Shown here: piece after piece, positions 9,230-17,787 of the stretch | How the letters are laid out: the number at the start of each line of letters is the position of its first letter | How positions within the stretch are numbered: the stretch's first letter is position 1 | Made by a program: the position numbers and the translations under genes | The notes under the pieces: model-generated | The model's database searches: none | The model's input: only the letters and a program-made list of their open reading frames with translations | What the model was told of the DNA's origin: nothing | Assembly: GCA_965217205.1 (NCBI GenBank) | Contig: OZ244254.1 | Location: 124,001-188,000 of the forward strand | DNA: 64,000 nt | Origin: Maricaulis sp947259345 | Lineage (GTDB): Bacteria; Pseudomonadota; Alphaproteobacteria; Caulobacterales; Maricaulaceae | Reading direction: 5' to 3'

Positions 9230-10540
9230 ATGCGCGTCGCAATGATCGGAACCGGTTATGTTGGGCTGGTGTCGGGGGCCTGTTTCGCCGACTTCGGGCA
9301 TGAGGTCGTCTGTGTCGACAAGGATGCCAGCAAGGTTGAAACGCTCAATGCCGGCGGCATCCCGATCTATGAGCCGGGTCTTGACCTGCTTGTTCAGCGC
9401 AATGTGCGCGAAGACCGACTTTCCTTCACCCAAAACCTGGAGGAGGCGGTCAGGGCCGCCGATGCAGTCTTTATCGCGGTCGGGACGCCCTCTCGCCGCG
9501 GGGATGGCTTCGCCGATTTGAGTTATGTCTACGCCGCCGCAAAGGAAATCGCGGAGGTCATGGATGGATACACGGTGGTTGTCACCAAATCGACTGTGCC
9601 GGTTGGCACCGGTGATGAAGTCGAGCGCATTATTCGCGAAACGCGCCCGGACGCAGATTTTTCGGTCGTGTCCAATCCGGAGTTTCTCCGCGAAGGCGCA
9701 GCGATCGATGATTTCAAGCATCCGGACCGTGTCGTCGTCGGTACGGATGACGATCGAGCACGGGCCGCGATGAACGAGCTCTATCGTCCGCTCTTCCTCA
9801 ACGAGACGCCGATCATTTTTACTTCTCGCCGGACTTCCGAGTTGATCAAATACGCCGCGAACGCCTTCCTCGCGATGAAGATCACTTTCATCAATGAGAT
9901 CGCGGATCTTTGCGAGAAAGTTGGTGCCAATGTGCAGGAGGTGGCCAAGGGTGTTGGTCTTGATAACCGGATTGGCGGCAAATTCCTTCATGCCGGTCCC
10001 GGCTATGGCGGCTCCTGTTTCCCGAAAGATACCCTGGCCCTGACCAGGACGGCGCAAGAGAATGATGCGCCGTTGCGTCTGATCGAGACCGTCGTCGAGG
10101 TCAATGATGCCCGCAAACGCGCCATGGCGGACAAGGTCATCGACGCGTGCGGCGGGGATGTCGATGGCAAGACCGTTGCGGTGCTTGGCGTGACATTCAA
10201 ACCGAACACTGACGACATGCGGGACGCGCCCAGCCTGGAGATTATTCCGGCTTTGCAGAAGGCCGGCGCGCGGATCCGCGCCTTTGATCCGGCTGGTACG
10301 GTAGAGGCGGAGAAATTGTTCGCGAATGTCGAATTCGTGTCCGGCCCATATTTCTGTGCCGAAGGTGCTGATGTGCTGGTGATCATCACCGAATGGAACG
10401 AGTTCCGGGCGCTTGATCTGAAGCGTCTGAAATCGACCATGAAAGCACCTGTCCTGGTTGACCTTCGCAATATCTATACGTTGGAAGAAGCCATCAATGC
10501 GGGCTTTGCCTATACCAGTGTCGGCCGTCCCAACGGCTAG
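9230..10540 (+). CDS. ugd: UDP-glucose 6-dehydrogenase
   Basis: Oxidises UDP-glucose twice to UDP-glucuronate using NAD. 436 aa. N-terminal Rossmann motif GTGYVG (residues 7-12), VFIAVGTPS, KSTVPVGTG, EFLREG, and the catalytic cysteine in YGGSCFPKD (Cys263). The C-terminal UDP-binding domain contains VLGVTFKPNTDDMRDAPS. Together with galU upstream and the UDP-GlcA 4-epimerase at 1884 it provides uronic acids for surface polysaccharide. Confidence 0.96.
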   Translation: MRVAMIGTGYVGLVSGACFADFGHEVVCVDKDASKVETLNAGGIPIYEPGLDLLVQRNVREDRLSFTQNLEEAVRAADAVFIAVGTPSRRGDGFADLSYVYAAAKEIAEVMDGYTVVVTKSTVPVGTGDEVERIIRETRPDADFSVVSNPEFLREGAAIDDFKHPDRVVVGTDDDRARAAMNELYRPLFLNETPIIFTSRRTSELIKYAANAFLAMKITFINEIADLCEKVGANVQEVAKGVGLDNRIGGKFLHAGPGYGGSCFPKDTLALTRTAQENDAPLRLIETVVEVNDARKRAMADKVIDACGGDVDGKTVAVLGVTFKPNTDDMRDAPSLEIIPALQKAGARIRAFDPAGTVEAEKLFANVEFVSGPYFCAEGADVLVIITEWNEFRALDLKRLKSTMKAPVLVDLRNIYTLEEAINAGFAYTSVGRPNG

Positions 10541-10621
10541 GATTGCAACGCGCCGGTGCAGCCAGTCGGGCTGGCACCTCGCGAAGCCGACCGGCCCATA
10601 ACACGAGAAGCGGGTGCTCCG

Positions 10622-12142
10622 ATGACGACCAAGCCTCATGCCAGCCTGACCCCCAATAGCTGGGAATTTGAAACCGAAGCGCTCATCAAGCCAACCGGTT
10701 TTCGCGAGTATGATGCACGCTGGTGGTTCGGGCACCCCGGCTCCGACAAGGCGCCCGAGCTCAACCTGTATGGTGTCCAGGCGCTCGGGATGGGTTTGGG
10801 GACACTGATCCATGAGCTGGGAGTGGAGCCGAAAATCGCTGTCGGGCATGATTTCCGCAGCTACTCGCTGAGTGTCAAGCAGGCGCTCGAAGTCGGTCTG
10901 ATGGCGGCGGGTATTGAAGTGCATGACATTGGTCTTGCTCTGTCTCCGGTCGCCTATTTCGCCCAATTTGATCTCGATCTGCCCTGTGTTGCCATGGTCA
11001 CCGCCAGCCACAATTCCAATGGCTGGACCGGCGTCAAAATGGGTGCGAACCGACCTCTGACCTTCGGCCCGGATGAAATGAGCCGCCTGCGGGAGATCGT
11101 CCTGAGCGGTACGTCAAAAACGCGCGACGGTGGGGGGTATGTCCGTCAATCTGGCGTTGCAACGCGCTATCTTGAAGACGTCTCGGAAGGGGTTTCGATC
11201 GAGCGTCCGCTCAAAGTCGTCGCGGCCTGTGGCAATGGCACGGCGGGTGCCTTTGTTCCCCAGGCCCTGCGAGCGATGGGTGTTGAAGTGATCGAAATGG
11301 ATTGCGAGCTGGATCATTCTTTTCCGCGCTATAATCCCAACCCCGAAGACATGAAAATGCTCCATGCTATGCGCGATGCCGTGCTGGCTCATGGCGCGGA
11401 TGTCGGATTGGGGTTTGATGGCGACGGCGACCGGTGTGGCGTGATCGACAATGAAGGCGAGGAGATCTTCGCCGACAAGATCGGTCTGATGCTGGCACGG
11501 GACCTGGCGCCGTTGCACCCGGGTTCGACCTTCGTAGTCGATGTGAAGTCGACAGGTCTGTTCGCGATCGACCCGGTGCTGGCGGAACATGGCTGCAAGA
11601 CTGATTATTTCAAGACAGGTCACTCCTATATCAAGCGCCGTTCCAAGGAGCTTGGGGCGCTGGCCGGATTCGAGAAATCCGGGCATTTCTTCCTGCAGCC
11701 GCCGATCGGACGCGGCTATGATGACGGCTTGGTGGCAGCGCGCGCGATACTGCAGATGCTTGACCGCAATCCGGACAGGACCATGGCGGACTTGCGGCGC
11801 GCATTGCCGGTCAGCTTTGGCTCACCGACCATGTCACCGGCTTGCGCCGATGAAGTGAAGTATGAGGTCGTCGAAAAGGTGGTCGCGGCGTTCAAGGCCA
11901 AGGCCGAGGCCGGGGATGCGCTGGCTGGACGGCAGATTGTGGACGTCAACACGGTGAATGGTGTGCGCTTTACGCTGGACGGCGGTGCCTGGGGCCTGGT
12001 GCGGGCATCATCGAACACGCCGAACCTTGTCGTGGTTGTTGAAAGCCCGTCGAGTGCGGACGATGTGAAAGCCATCTTTTCAGAGATCAAGGCAGAGCTC
12101 GCGAAGTACCCGGAAATCGGCGCTTTCGACCAAGAGATTTAG
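10622..12142 (+). CDS. Phosphomannomutase/phosphoglucomutase (AlgC-like)
   Basis: Alpha-D-phosphohexomutase, about 506 aa, converting hexose-6-phosphate to hexose-1-phosphate. Visible motifs: FREYDARWWF near residue 27, phosphoserine loop VTASHNSNGWTGVKMG (Ser129), metal-binding GFDGDGDRCG, substrate loop EKSGHFF and C-terminal RASSNTPN. Glucose-1-phosphate would feed galU and rmlA, and mannose-1-phosphate would feed GDP-mannose for gmd-fcl; the sequence does not say which dominates. I prefer the ATG at 10622, which gives a normal N-terminus; an upstream in-frame GTG at 10556 would add 22 atypical residues. Confidence 0.88.
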   Translation: MTTKPHASLTPNSWEFETEALIKPTGFREYDARWWFGHPGSDKAPELNLYGVQALGMGLGTLIHELGVEPKIAVGHDFRSYSLSVKQALEVGLMAAGIEVHDIGLALSPVAYFAQFDLDLPCVAMVTASHNSNGWTGVKMGANRPLTFGPDEMSRLREIVLSGTSKTRDGGGYVRQSGVATRYLEDVSEGVSIERPLKVVAACGNGTAGAFVPQALRAMGVEVIEMDCELDHSFPRYNPNPEDMKMLHAMRDAVLAHGADVGLGFDGDGDRCGVIDNEGEEIFADKIGLMLARDLAPLHPGSTFVVDVKSTGLFAIDPVLAEHGCKTDYFKTGHSYIKRRSKELGALAGFEKSGHFFLQPPIGRGYDDGLVAARAILQMLDRNPDRTMADLRRALPVSFGSPTMSPACADEVKYEVVEKVVAAFKAKAEAGDALAGRQIVDVNTVNGVRFTLDGGAWGLVRASSNTPNLVVVVESPSSADDVKAIFSEIKAELAKYPEIGAFDQEI

Positions 12143-12296
12143 GTGTCGCCCGAGGCTCGCCGGGTCTGTAACCTCCTGCAGCACTTGTTGACTGCGCTCG
12201 CGCCCAACAAGCCCGCGGTCCGTGCTACCGACCCGGTCAATATTGATTAACTCGACATGGGGCAGGGTGCGGCCTGTTGCCTATCAGGAGCCAGGA

Positions 12297-14120
12297 ATGT
12301 GCGGGATCGTTGGAATCGTCGGATCAGGTCAGGTCGTGACGCGACTTGTCGATGGCCTTCGGCGACTGGAGTATCGCGGCTATGACTCGGCTGGCGTGGC
12401 TGTTGTATCCGAGCCAGGCGAGCTGGAGCGACGACGGGCGCCCGGCAAGATTGCGGCGCTGGAAGCCTGTATCTCGGACGCTCCGCTCGAAGGTCCCGTG
12501 GGTATTGCCCACACCCGTTGGGCAACCCATGGCGCGCCGACCGAAGCGAATGCCCACCCGCACGCATCCAACCGTGTGGCGATAATCCATAACGGCATCA
12601 TCGAGAATTACATGGCGCTCCGCGAATCTCTTATTGCCGAGGGGTTCGCGTTTGAAAGCCAGACAGATTCTGAAGTGATTGCACATCTGATTACATCGCG
12701 GCTCAATGCCGGGCTGACAATGGATGGTGCGTTCAACGAAGCAGTCGACCAGCTGCGGGGCGCCTTTGCCGTCGCGGCGATCAATGCAGACGAACCGGGA
12801 GCCATTTGGGTGGCGAGGGCCGGCAGCCCACTGGTCGTCGGTGTCGGCGATGGCGAGGGGTATATCGGTTCGGATTCCCTGGCGCTGGCCGGATGGACCA
12901 ATCGAGTGATTTATCTGGAAGAGGGTGACCGGGCGATTGTGACCGCTCAAGGCGCCAGGGTCTTCACGGCTCAGGGCGATGAAATTGTCCGCCCAGTGCA
13001 AATTTCCCATGCCGTCGCGGGCTTTGCGGACAAGGGCGAGTATCGCCACTTCATGGAAAAGGAAATCCATGAGCAGCCGGATGCGGTCGCGCGCACGATC
13101 TCGCGTCATCTGGACATCGGTGCCGGTCGGGTCCGGACGGGTGACTTGCTGGATTGGGCCCGGACGGGTCGATTGGTCGCGACCGCGTGCGGAACCGCAT
13201 TTTATGCATCCGCGATCGCGAAATTCTGGTTCGAGCGCCATGCTCGCCTCGCGGTCGAGATCGACGTCGCGTCAGAGTTTCGATACCGCGAGCCGGTTAT
13301 CTCGAAGAATGATGCTGCGCTCTTCGTTTCGCAATCCGGTGAGACCGCTGACACGCTCGCGGCCTTGCGCTATTGCAAGAGTGTTGGCGCACCGACGCTG
13401 GCCGTGGTCAATGTCGCGGAATCGTCGATGGCCCGCGAGGCGGATGTTGTCGCCTTGACGGATGCGGGCCCGGAAATCGGTGTTGCGTCCACAAAAGCCT
13501 TTACGGCGCAGCTGGCGGCTCTGGCCTGCGTGTCGATCGGAGCGGGTCGGGCGCGTGGCGTCATTGACGAGGCATCAGAGCAGGCCTTCGTACGGACCTT
13601 GCTCGAGGTGCCGCGCCAGATCAATGCCGTACTGGCGATGGAGCCGAAGATCGAGCAAATCGCCCACCGCCTGACCTCGGCGCGAGAAGTCCTGTATCTG
13701 GGCCGCGGCGTGAATCACCCCCTGGCTCTCGAAGGCGCGTTGAAGCTAAAAGAAATCAGCTACATACACGCGGAGGGCTATGCCGCAGGCGAGCTCAAGC
13801 ACGGACCGATTGCGCTGGTGGAAGAAGGCAAGACAGTTGTTGTAACCGCGCCGCATGATGCGCTATTTCCGAAAATCCTTTCCAATATCCAGGAGGTGGC
13901 GGCTCGCGGGGGTGAGGTGATCCTGATCACTGATGCGCGCGGAGCCGAGGAGGCGAATGGTGCTGCAGCAGAAGTTGTCGTCATGCCGGACTGTCCGGAA
14001 TTTGTTCGGCCGATCGTTACTGCCATCCCGATCCAGTTGCTCGCTTATCACATCGCCGCGCTCAAAGGCACAGACGTGGACCAGCCGAGAAACCTCGCCA
14101 AATCGGTGACTGTCGAGTGA
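12297..14120 (+). CDS. glmS: Glutamine-fructose-6-phosphate aminotransferase
   Basis: Makes glucosamine-6-phosphate from fructose-6-phosphate and glutamine; first committed step to UDP-GlcNAc. 607 aa. The start is fixed by the catalytic N-terminal cysteine: MCGIVGIVG begins at the ATG at 12297 behind AGGAGCCAGGA. The glutaminase domain (LRRLEYRGYDSAG, THGAPTEANAHPH) is followed by two SIS sugar-isomerase domains (FVSQSGETADTLAAL, ASTKAFTAQ, EGALKLKEISYIHAEGYAAG) and the conserved C-terminus DQPRNLAKSVTVE. No glmS ribozyme is expected in this group and none is seen. Supplies the substrate of GlmM at 7752. Confidence 0.97.
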   Translation: MCGIVGIVGSGQVVTRLVDGLRRLEYRGYDSAGVAVVSEPGELERRRAPGKIAALEACISDAPLEGPVGIAHTRWATHGAPTEANAHPHASNRVAIIHNGIIENYMALRESLIAEGFAFESQTDSEVIAHLITSRLNAGLTMDGAFNEAVDQLRGAFAVAAINADEPGAIWVARAGSPLVVGVGDGEGYIGSDSLALAGWTNRVIYLEEGDRAIVTAQGARVFTAQGDEIVRPVQISHAVAGFADKGEYRHFMEKEIHEQPDAVARTISRHLDIGAGRVRTGDLLDWARTGRLVATACGTAFYASAIAKFWFERHARLAVEIDVASEFRYREPVISKNDAALFVSQSGETADTLAALRYCKSVGAPTLAVVNVAESSMAREADVVALTDAGPEIGVASTKAFTAQLAALACVSIGAGRARGVIDEASEQAFVRTLLEVPRQINAVLAMEPKIEQIAHRLTSAREVLYLGRGVNHPLALEGALKLKEISYIHAEGYAAGELKHGPIALVEEGKTVVVTAPHDALFPKILSNIQEVAARGGEVILITDARGAEEANGAAAEVVVMPDCPEFVRPIVTAIPIQLLAYHIAALKGTDVDQPRNLAKSVTVE

Positions 14121-14271
14121 GTGGCAAGGCGATGTCCGGGTGCGCCTGCGAACAGGTGGAGATACGGTGTGTGGTTAGCTCGGCATCCCGTCGAACACGA
14201 TGGACATCCCGTAGCGTGTCATTTAGGCCAACGATGATCTCACCACAGCCACACCTCTGCAGCGAAATCTC

Positions 14272-15099
14272 ATGAACATCCAGACCAGACGGTATGACCT
14301 TCACGCTGCCAGTGGTGTCCTCGGCTTCGTGAAGGATCTGTGGGCCGGCCTGGCAATGGTCGAATTATGGCGGACTTTCGCCTGGGATGAGATTCAGCAG
14401 CGCTATCGCCGCAGCATGCTCGGCGTTTCCTGGATTATCCTGTCATTCCTGATGTTCGTCGGTGGGGTATCATTCTTCTTCTCGGCCCTGTCGGGTCGGG
14501 AACTTGAAAGCTTCATTGTTTATGTGGCGCTCGGTTATGCGGCCTTCATTTTCATCTCTGGAAACTTCATTGACGGCTGTCAGGTCTTCACCTCGTCCCA
14601 TGTGTGGATCAAGGCTTTGTCCCTGCCATATTCCGTACACGTCTACCGGAGCCTGTTCAGGTCACTCTTGATTTTTGCGCTACAGATGGTGGTGGTCATT
14701 CCGCTCATGATCTGGTCCGGCTGGGTGCCTGGTCTGCTGACGCTGCTCGTTGTTCCGACTCTTGTGCTCTATGTCGTGAATGCTGTCGCGGTTCAGTACC
14801 TGTTAGGACTTATCTCTGCGCGTTATGAGGATGTGGGCCACCTGGTGACGTCCATTACGCGCCTGTTGATCTTTGTCACGCCGATCCTCTGGGTGCGCGA
14901 AGGTCTTGATGGTGCCCGGGCGTTTGCGGCTGACCTGAACCCGCTCACACACTATGTTGAGATCTTTCGCGCACCGCTTTTGGGGGAGATGCCAAGAATG
15001 ACCAGCTGGGCTGTTGTGATTGGCGTCACGTTTGCGATCTGGCTGGCGGCAGCACTGTGTGCCGCCGTTTTCCGCCGCCGTTTGCCCTATTGGTTGTAA
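14272..15099 (+). CDS. ABC-2 type polysaccharide export permease
   Basis: Integral membrane subunit of an ABC exporter for lipid-linked polysaccharide (Wzm/KpsM/RfbA family), 275 aa. Six hydrophobic segments are visible at about residues 45-65, 78-98, 123-145, 155-178, 195-212 and 245-267. The N-terminal cytoplasmic stretch with LWRTFAWDEIQQRYRRSMLGVSW is characteristic (RDI..RY.RS.LG..W). The ATPase gene follows after 9 bases. The pair would carry a finished glycan across the inner membrane; whether this is O-antigen, capsule or another glycan is not decided by the sequence. Confidence 0.88.
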   Translation: MNIQTRRYDLHAASGVLGFVKDLWAGLAMVELWRTFAWDEIQQRYRRSMLGVSWIILSFLMFVGGVSFFFSALSGRELESFIVYVALGYAAFIFISGNFIDGCQVFTSSHVWIKALSLPYSVHVYRSLFRSLLIFALQMVVVIPLMIWSGWVPGLLTLLVVPTLVLYVVNAVAVQYLLGLISARYEDVGHLVTSITRLLIFVTPILWVREGLDGARAFAADLNPLTHYVEIFRAPLLGEMPRMTSWAVVIGVTFAIWLAAALCAAVFRRRLPYWL

Positions 15100-15108
15100 G
15101 TTCCGCTG

Positions 15109-15900
15109 ATGTCTCACATTCTCGTCCAAGACCTCGCGGTCACCTACCCGCTGTTCAATCGCGCGCGCAGTTCGCTTGATACCCAGACTGCTCCGCTGGA
15201 TGCCGGGGAGGATTTTGGTGGAACCCAGCGACTGGTGCGGGACAAGCGCGGCTACATAAAGGGTGTCCGCGCTCTGGATGGCGTGTCCTTTGAAGTCGAG
15301 CAGGGCGAACGGATAGGCCTTGTCGGTGCCAATGGGTCCGGCAAGACGACACTACTGCAAGTGCTTGCGGGCATTTATCCGCCGGAAGAAGGTTTCGTCA
15401 CGGTCGAGGGGCGAACAACGAGTCTCGTGAACATTAATCTGGGCATGCGCAGCGAGGCGACGGGCAATCAGAACATCACCTTGCGGGGATTGGCATCAGG
15501 GCGAAAACGGTCAGAGGTCGAAGCGCGACGGGCAGAGATTGCTGCCTTTGCAGGTCTGGGCGAGTTTATTGATCTGCCGGTGGACACATATTCGGCCGGT
15601 ATGCGGATGCGGTTGAATTTTGCGATTGCGACCGCATTTGAACCGGACGTCCTCATTCTGGACGAGTGGCTGTCGGCGGGCGATGCCAAGTTTCGCAAAG
15701 CGGCCAGTGAACGTATGTCCACCTTTGTCGGTCGTGCTGGAATTTTGGTCCTCGCGTCCCATAGTGCGAGCCTGTTGCAGGCGAATTGCACGCGCGGCCT
15801 TTGGCTGCATGACGGGCGTGTCAGAATGGACGCGCCGATAGATGATGTTCTGGCCGCCTATGAAGCGAGCGGCAAGAGCCAGACGGCTGCACAGGAATAA
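15109..15900 (+). CDS. ABC transporter ATPase for polysaccharide export
   Basis: Nucleotide-binding subunit partnering the permease just upstream, 263 aa. Walker A is GANGSGKT at residues 73-80, the signature is YSAGMRMRL and Walker B is VLILDEWLSAGD, followed by a switch histidine in LASHS. The first 60 residues include the insertion common in Wzt/RfbE/KpsT proteins. It ends soon after the ATPase fold, so it lacks the C-terminal carbohydrate-recognition domain of O9a-type Wzt; that suggests a capsule-like or capped-glycan export mechanism without non-reducing-end recognition. Confidence 0.9.
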   Translation: MSHILVQDLAVTYPLFNRARSSLDTQTAPLDAGEDFGGTQRLVRDKRGYIKGVRALDGVSFEVEQGERIGLVGANGSGKTTLLQVLAGIYPPEEGFVTVEGRTTSLVNINLGMRSEATGNQNITLRGLASGRKRSEVEARRAEIAAFAGLGEFIDLPVDTYSAGMRMRLNFAIATAFEPDVLILDEWLSAGDAKFRKAASERMSTFVGRAGILVLASHSASLLQANCTRGLWLHDGRVRMDAPIDDVLAAYEASGKSQTAAQE

Positions 15901-15962
15901 GTGCAGGACAATCAGGGCTGTGGCGGTATTGTCTTTATCGCAGAATTGAATCCCGCCGGAGC

Positions 15963-16730
15963 GTGTCGCAAGTGACTGCCAATATTCCCAATGCCCGAGA
16001 GAAACTGGTCGATTTCGTCCGTCAGCTCGGTCGGCGGCTGGGGCTTTCCACACAGACCCGATCGCCCAAGAAGCTTGAGGCATTCAGGGTGCTGAAGCGC
16101 AGGGGCGTGCGGGTCGATGCTGTCGTTGACGTTGGAGTCCTCCACGGGACCTCGGAGCTGATCGATCATTTCCCGGGTGTGCATCATTACCTCTTTGAAC
16201 CAGTCGACGAGTGCAGGGATGCTATCGAGCGCGTCTATGCCGGGCTGGACTTCACCCTTTTCCAGAAGGCCGTTGGGAGCGGGGATAGTGTCGCGACGAT
16301 GCGCATCCTGGGAGAAGCGGGCTCGTTGAATTCCAGTGCCCATGTCGATCTGGCTGAGGGCGGGCGCGAGGCGCGTGCCATCGAAGTCGTCGCACTCGAT
16401 TCAGTGGCTGCCAAATTCGGGCCGGTACGGAATTGTCTGCTGAAAATCGATACCGACGGCAACGAGGTCAGCGTCCTCGAAGGGGCGCGTAGTTTCCTGT
16501 CGAGTTGCGCGGTTATCGTTGTTGAGGTGACCCAAGCCAATCTGGCTGAGGTGGTTGCGCGTTTAACCGCGGAGGGTTTCAGTATATTTGATATTGTCGA
16601 GCCGTGCTATTTTGACGAAGCATTGTGGCAGGTTGATGTAATATTTCTTAATAATAAACCGCACTCAGAGTTGTTCGACACAATTACTGATAACGACTTC
16701 GATAAAGATAAGTACAAGATATTCAAATAA
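15963..16730 (+). CDS. FkbM-family methyltransferase
   Basis: SAM-dependent O-methyltransferase of the FkbM family, about 255 aa. VDAVVDVGVLHGTSELIDHFPG, HYLFEPVDEC and LKIDTDGNEVSVLEGA match the family's SAM-binding and acidic motifs. Such proteins in glycan clusters usually methylate sugars; the target here is unknown. The GTG at 15963 has a GGAG only one base away, so the GTG at 15972 (about ten bases from it) may be the true start. The last 200 bases are much richer in A/T than the rest and end in a lysine/aspartate-rich tail. Three bases separate it from the convergent gspI. Confidence 0.8.
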   Translation: MSQVTANIPNAREKLVDFVRQLGRRLGLSTQTRSPKKLEAFRVLKRRGVRVDAVVDVGVLHGTSELIDHFPGVHHYLFEPVDECRDAIERVYAGLDFTLFQKAVGSGDSVATMRILGEAGSLNSSAHVDLAEGGREARAIEVVALDSVAAKFGPVRNCLLKIDTDGNEVSVLEGARSFLSSCAVIVVEVTQANLAEVVARLTAEGFSIFDIVEPCYFDEALWQVDVIFLNNKPHSELFDTITDNDFDKDKYKIFK

Positions 16731-16733
16731 TAG

Positions 16734-17159
16734 TCACATGTTGCTGAATATGGCTTCTTCTTCTGAATCGTATATCGGATTCAATGCAATCCGCGAGTGC
16801 CGCCGCTCGAATGTATATTCATTTTTTCTAAGCGTGACGGTGTAATTTTCCGTCAGAAGCGTGAAGTACTGACCACCAAGATAGCCATCGACCGCTTCTT
16901 CGCTGCCGGGCTCATTCATTGTTACCGTTACGGACCATCCTTGGATTTCTTCGGGCACGCCCATTCCTGACTGAACCAGGCTTGACACGGTGCCATTGAC
17001 CTCCCGAGCCTCCACAAACCGCTCAATACGCAGCGTGGCCGATGTGATCTGCTGAAGCATTGAGTAGAGTGGTGCGAGGGCGAGTGCCAGCAATGCGACC
17101 GCCGCCAAGGCTTCGATCACGCTGAACCCGCGTCGCAGATTTTTGGTTTTCGACGTCAC
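16734..17159 (-). CDS. gspI: Type II secretion minor pseudopilin GspI
   Basis: Small prepilin-like protein, about 142 aa. A short basic leader (TSKTKNLRRG) ends in Gly before FSVIEALAAVALLALALAPL, the class III cleavage site with Glu at +5 and a hydrophobic helix. GspI is assigned from the short leader, the IEALAAVALLALAL helix and its place last in the gsp arm; no other gene fills this role. I chose the GTG at 17159 because it gives a normal leader; an ATG at 17198 would overlap the prepilin peptidase gene by 32 bp. The 3' third is AT-rich compared with the rest of the operon. Confidence 0.75.
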   Translation of the reverse strand: MTSKTKNLRRGFSVIEALAAVALLALALAPLYSMLQQITSATLRIERFVEAREVNGTVSSLVQSGMGVPEEIQGWSVTVTMNEPGSEEAVDGYLGGQYFTLLTENYTVTLRKNEYTFERRHSRIALNPIYDSEEEAIFSNM

Positions 17160-17166
17160 GGCGAGC

Positions 17167-17787
17167 TCAAGCCAGTCCTGCAAACAAAGCTGCCGCACCG
17201 TAGCCTAGCCCCAGACCTGGTACAAACGCGATCCGCGTCGGGGACGATGATCGCCATGGGCGTGCCAGCACGAGCGTTGCGGCGACCGCGGCCAGAAGGG
17301 CGGAAGGCAGGTGGCCGGGTTCGATCCAGAGGCCACAGGCGGCCGCAAAGAGTATATCCCCAAGGCCGAGCGTTGCTCCGGCCTTGGCGGCTGATGTCAA
17401 TGCACCGGCCAAACCAAGGATCGCGGCTGAACCAATCGCTGCAGGGATGGCACTCAACCAGCTTCCATCGAGCGAGGCTGCCGCCAATCCGGTTGCGGCG
17501 ATGATGAGGGAGTTCACATCATGCACACGCCGGACGGTAAGGTCGAGTGATGCCGCCGCCGCGCCGGCGCCGCAGGCCAGCGCGAAGAGAAGGCTGTCTG
17601 AAAGGCTGCCTGAGAGGCCAGCATAGCTACCAGCGAGCAATATCGCAGCCAGCAGCGGCGCTCTAAGCGCGAATCGCCGCCGGCGGCGACGCCAGATCAA
17701 GGCTGCGGGTCCAAATGCCAAAGTCGCCAGGCCGGCGCTCAATCCGGCCATGAGACAGTAAGCGAGGCTTGCCGCATCCGACATCAC
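17167..17787 (-). CDS. gspO: Prepilin peptidase, A24 family, short form
   Basis: Polytopic aspartic protease that would cleave the leaders of the Gsp pseudopilins at the inner membrane. 206 aa. The two catalytic aspartates fit Asp82 in SLDLTVRR and Asp144 in GLGD (residues 141-144), the A24 signature; FVPGLGLGYG near the end is also typical. The protein lacks the N-terminal cysteine-containing methyltransferase domain of full-length PilD/GspO, so it may cleave without N-methylating. It lies between gspD (4-bp overlap) and gspI in one minus-strand operon. Confidence 0.82.
   Translation of the reverse strand: MMSDAASLAYCLMAGLSAGLATLAFGPAALIWRRRRRRFALRAPLLAAILLAGSYAGLSGSLSDSLLFALACGAGAAAASLDLTVRRVHDVNSLIIAATGLAAASLDGSWLSAIPAAIGSAAILGLAGALTSAAKAGATLGLGDILFAAACGLWIEPGHLPSALLAAVAATLVLARPWRSSSPTRIAFVPGLGLGYGAAALFAGLA

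Noticed and set aside
8762..11011. A 749-codon open frame on the minus strand opposite glmM, ugd and the mutase
   Set aside because: It lies entirely opposite three well-supported genes, is rich in Arg, Asp, His and Gly in the way of antisense frames in GC-rich DNA, and has no family motif.
12143..12296. glmS ribozyme before glmS
   Set aside because: That ribozyme belongs to Gram-positive bacteria; nothing in this leader resembles its core.
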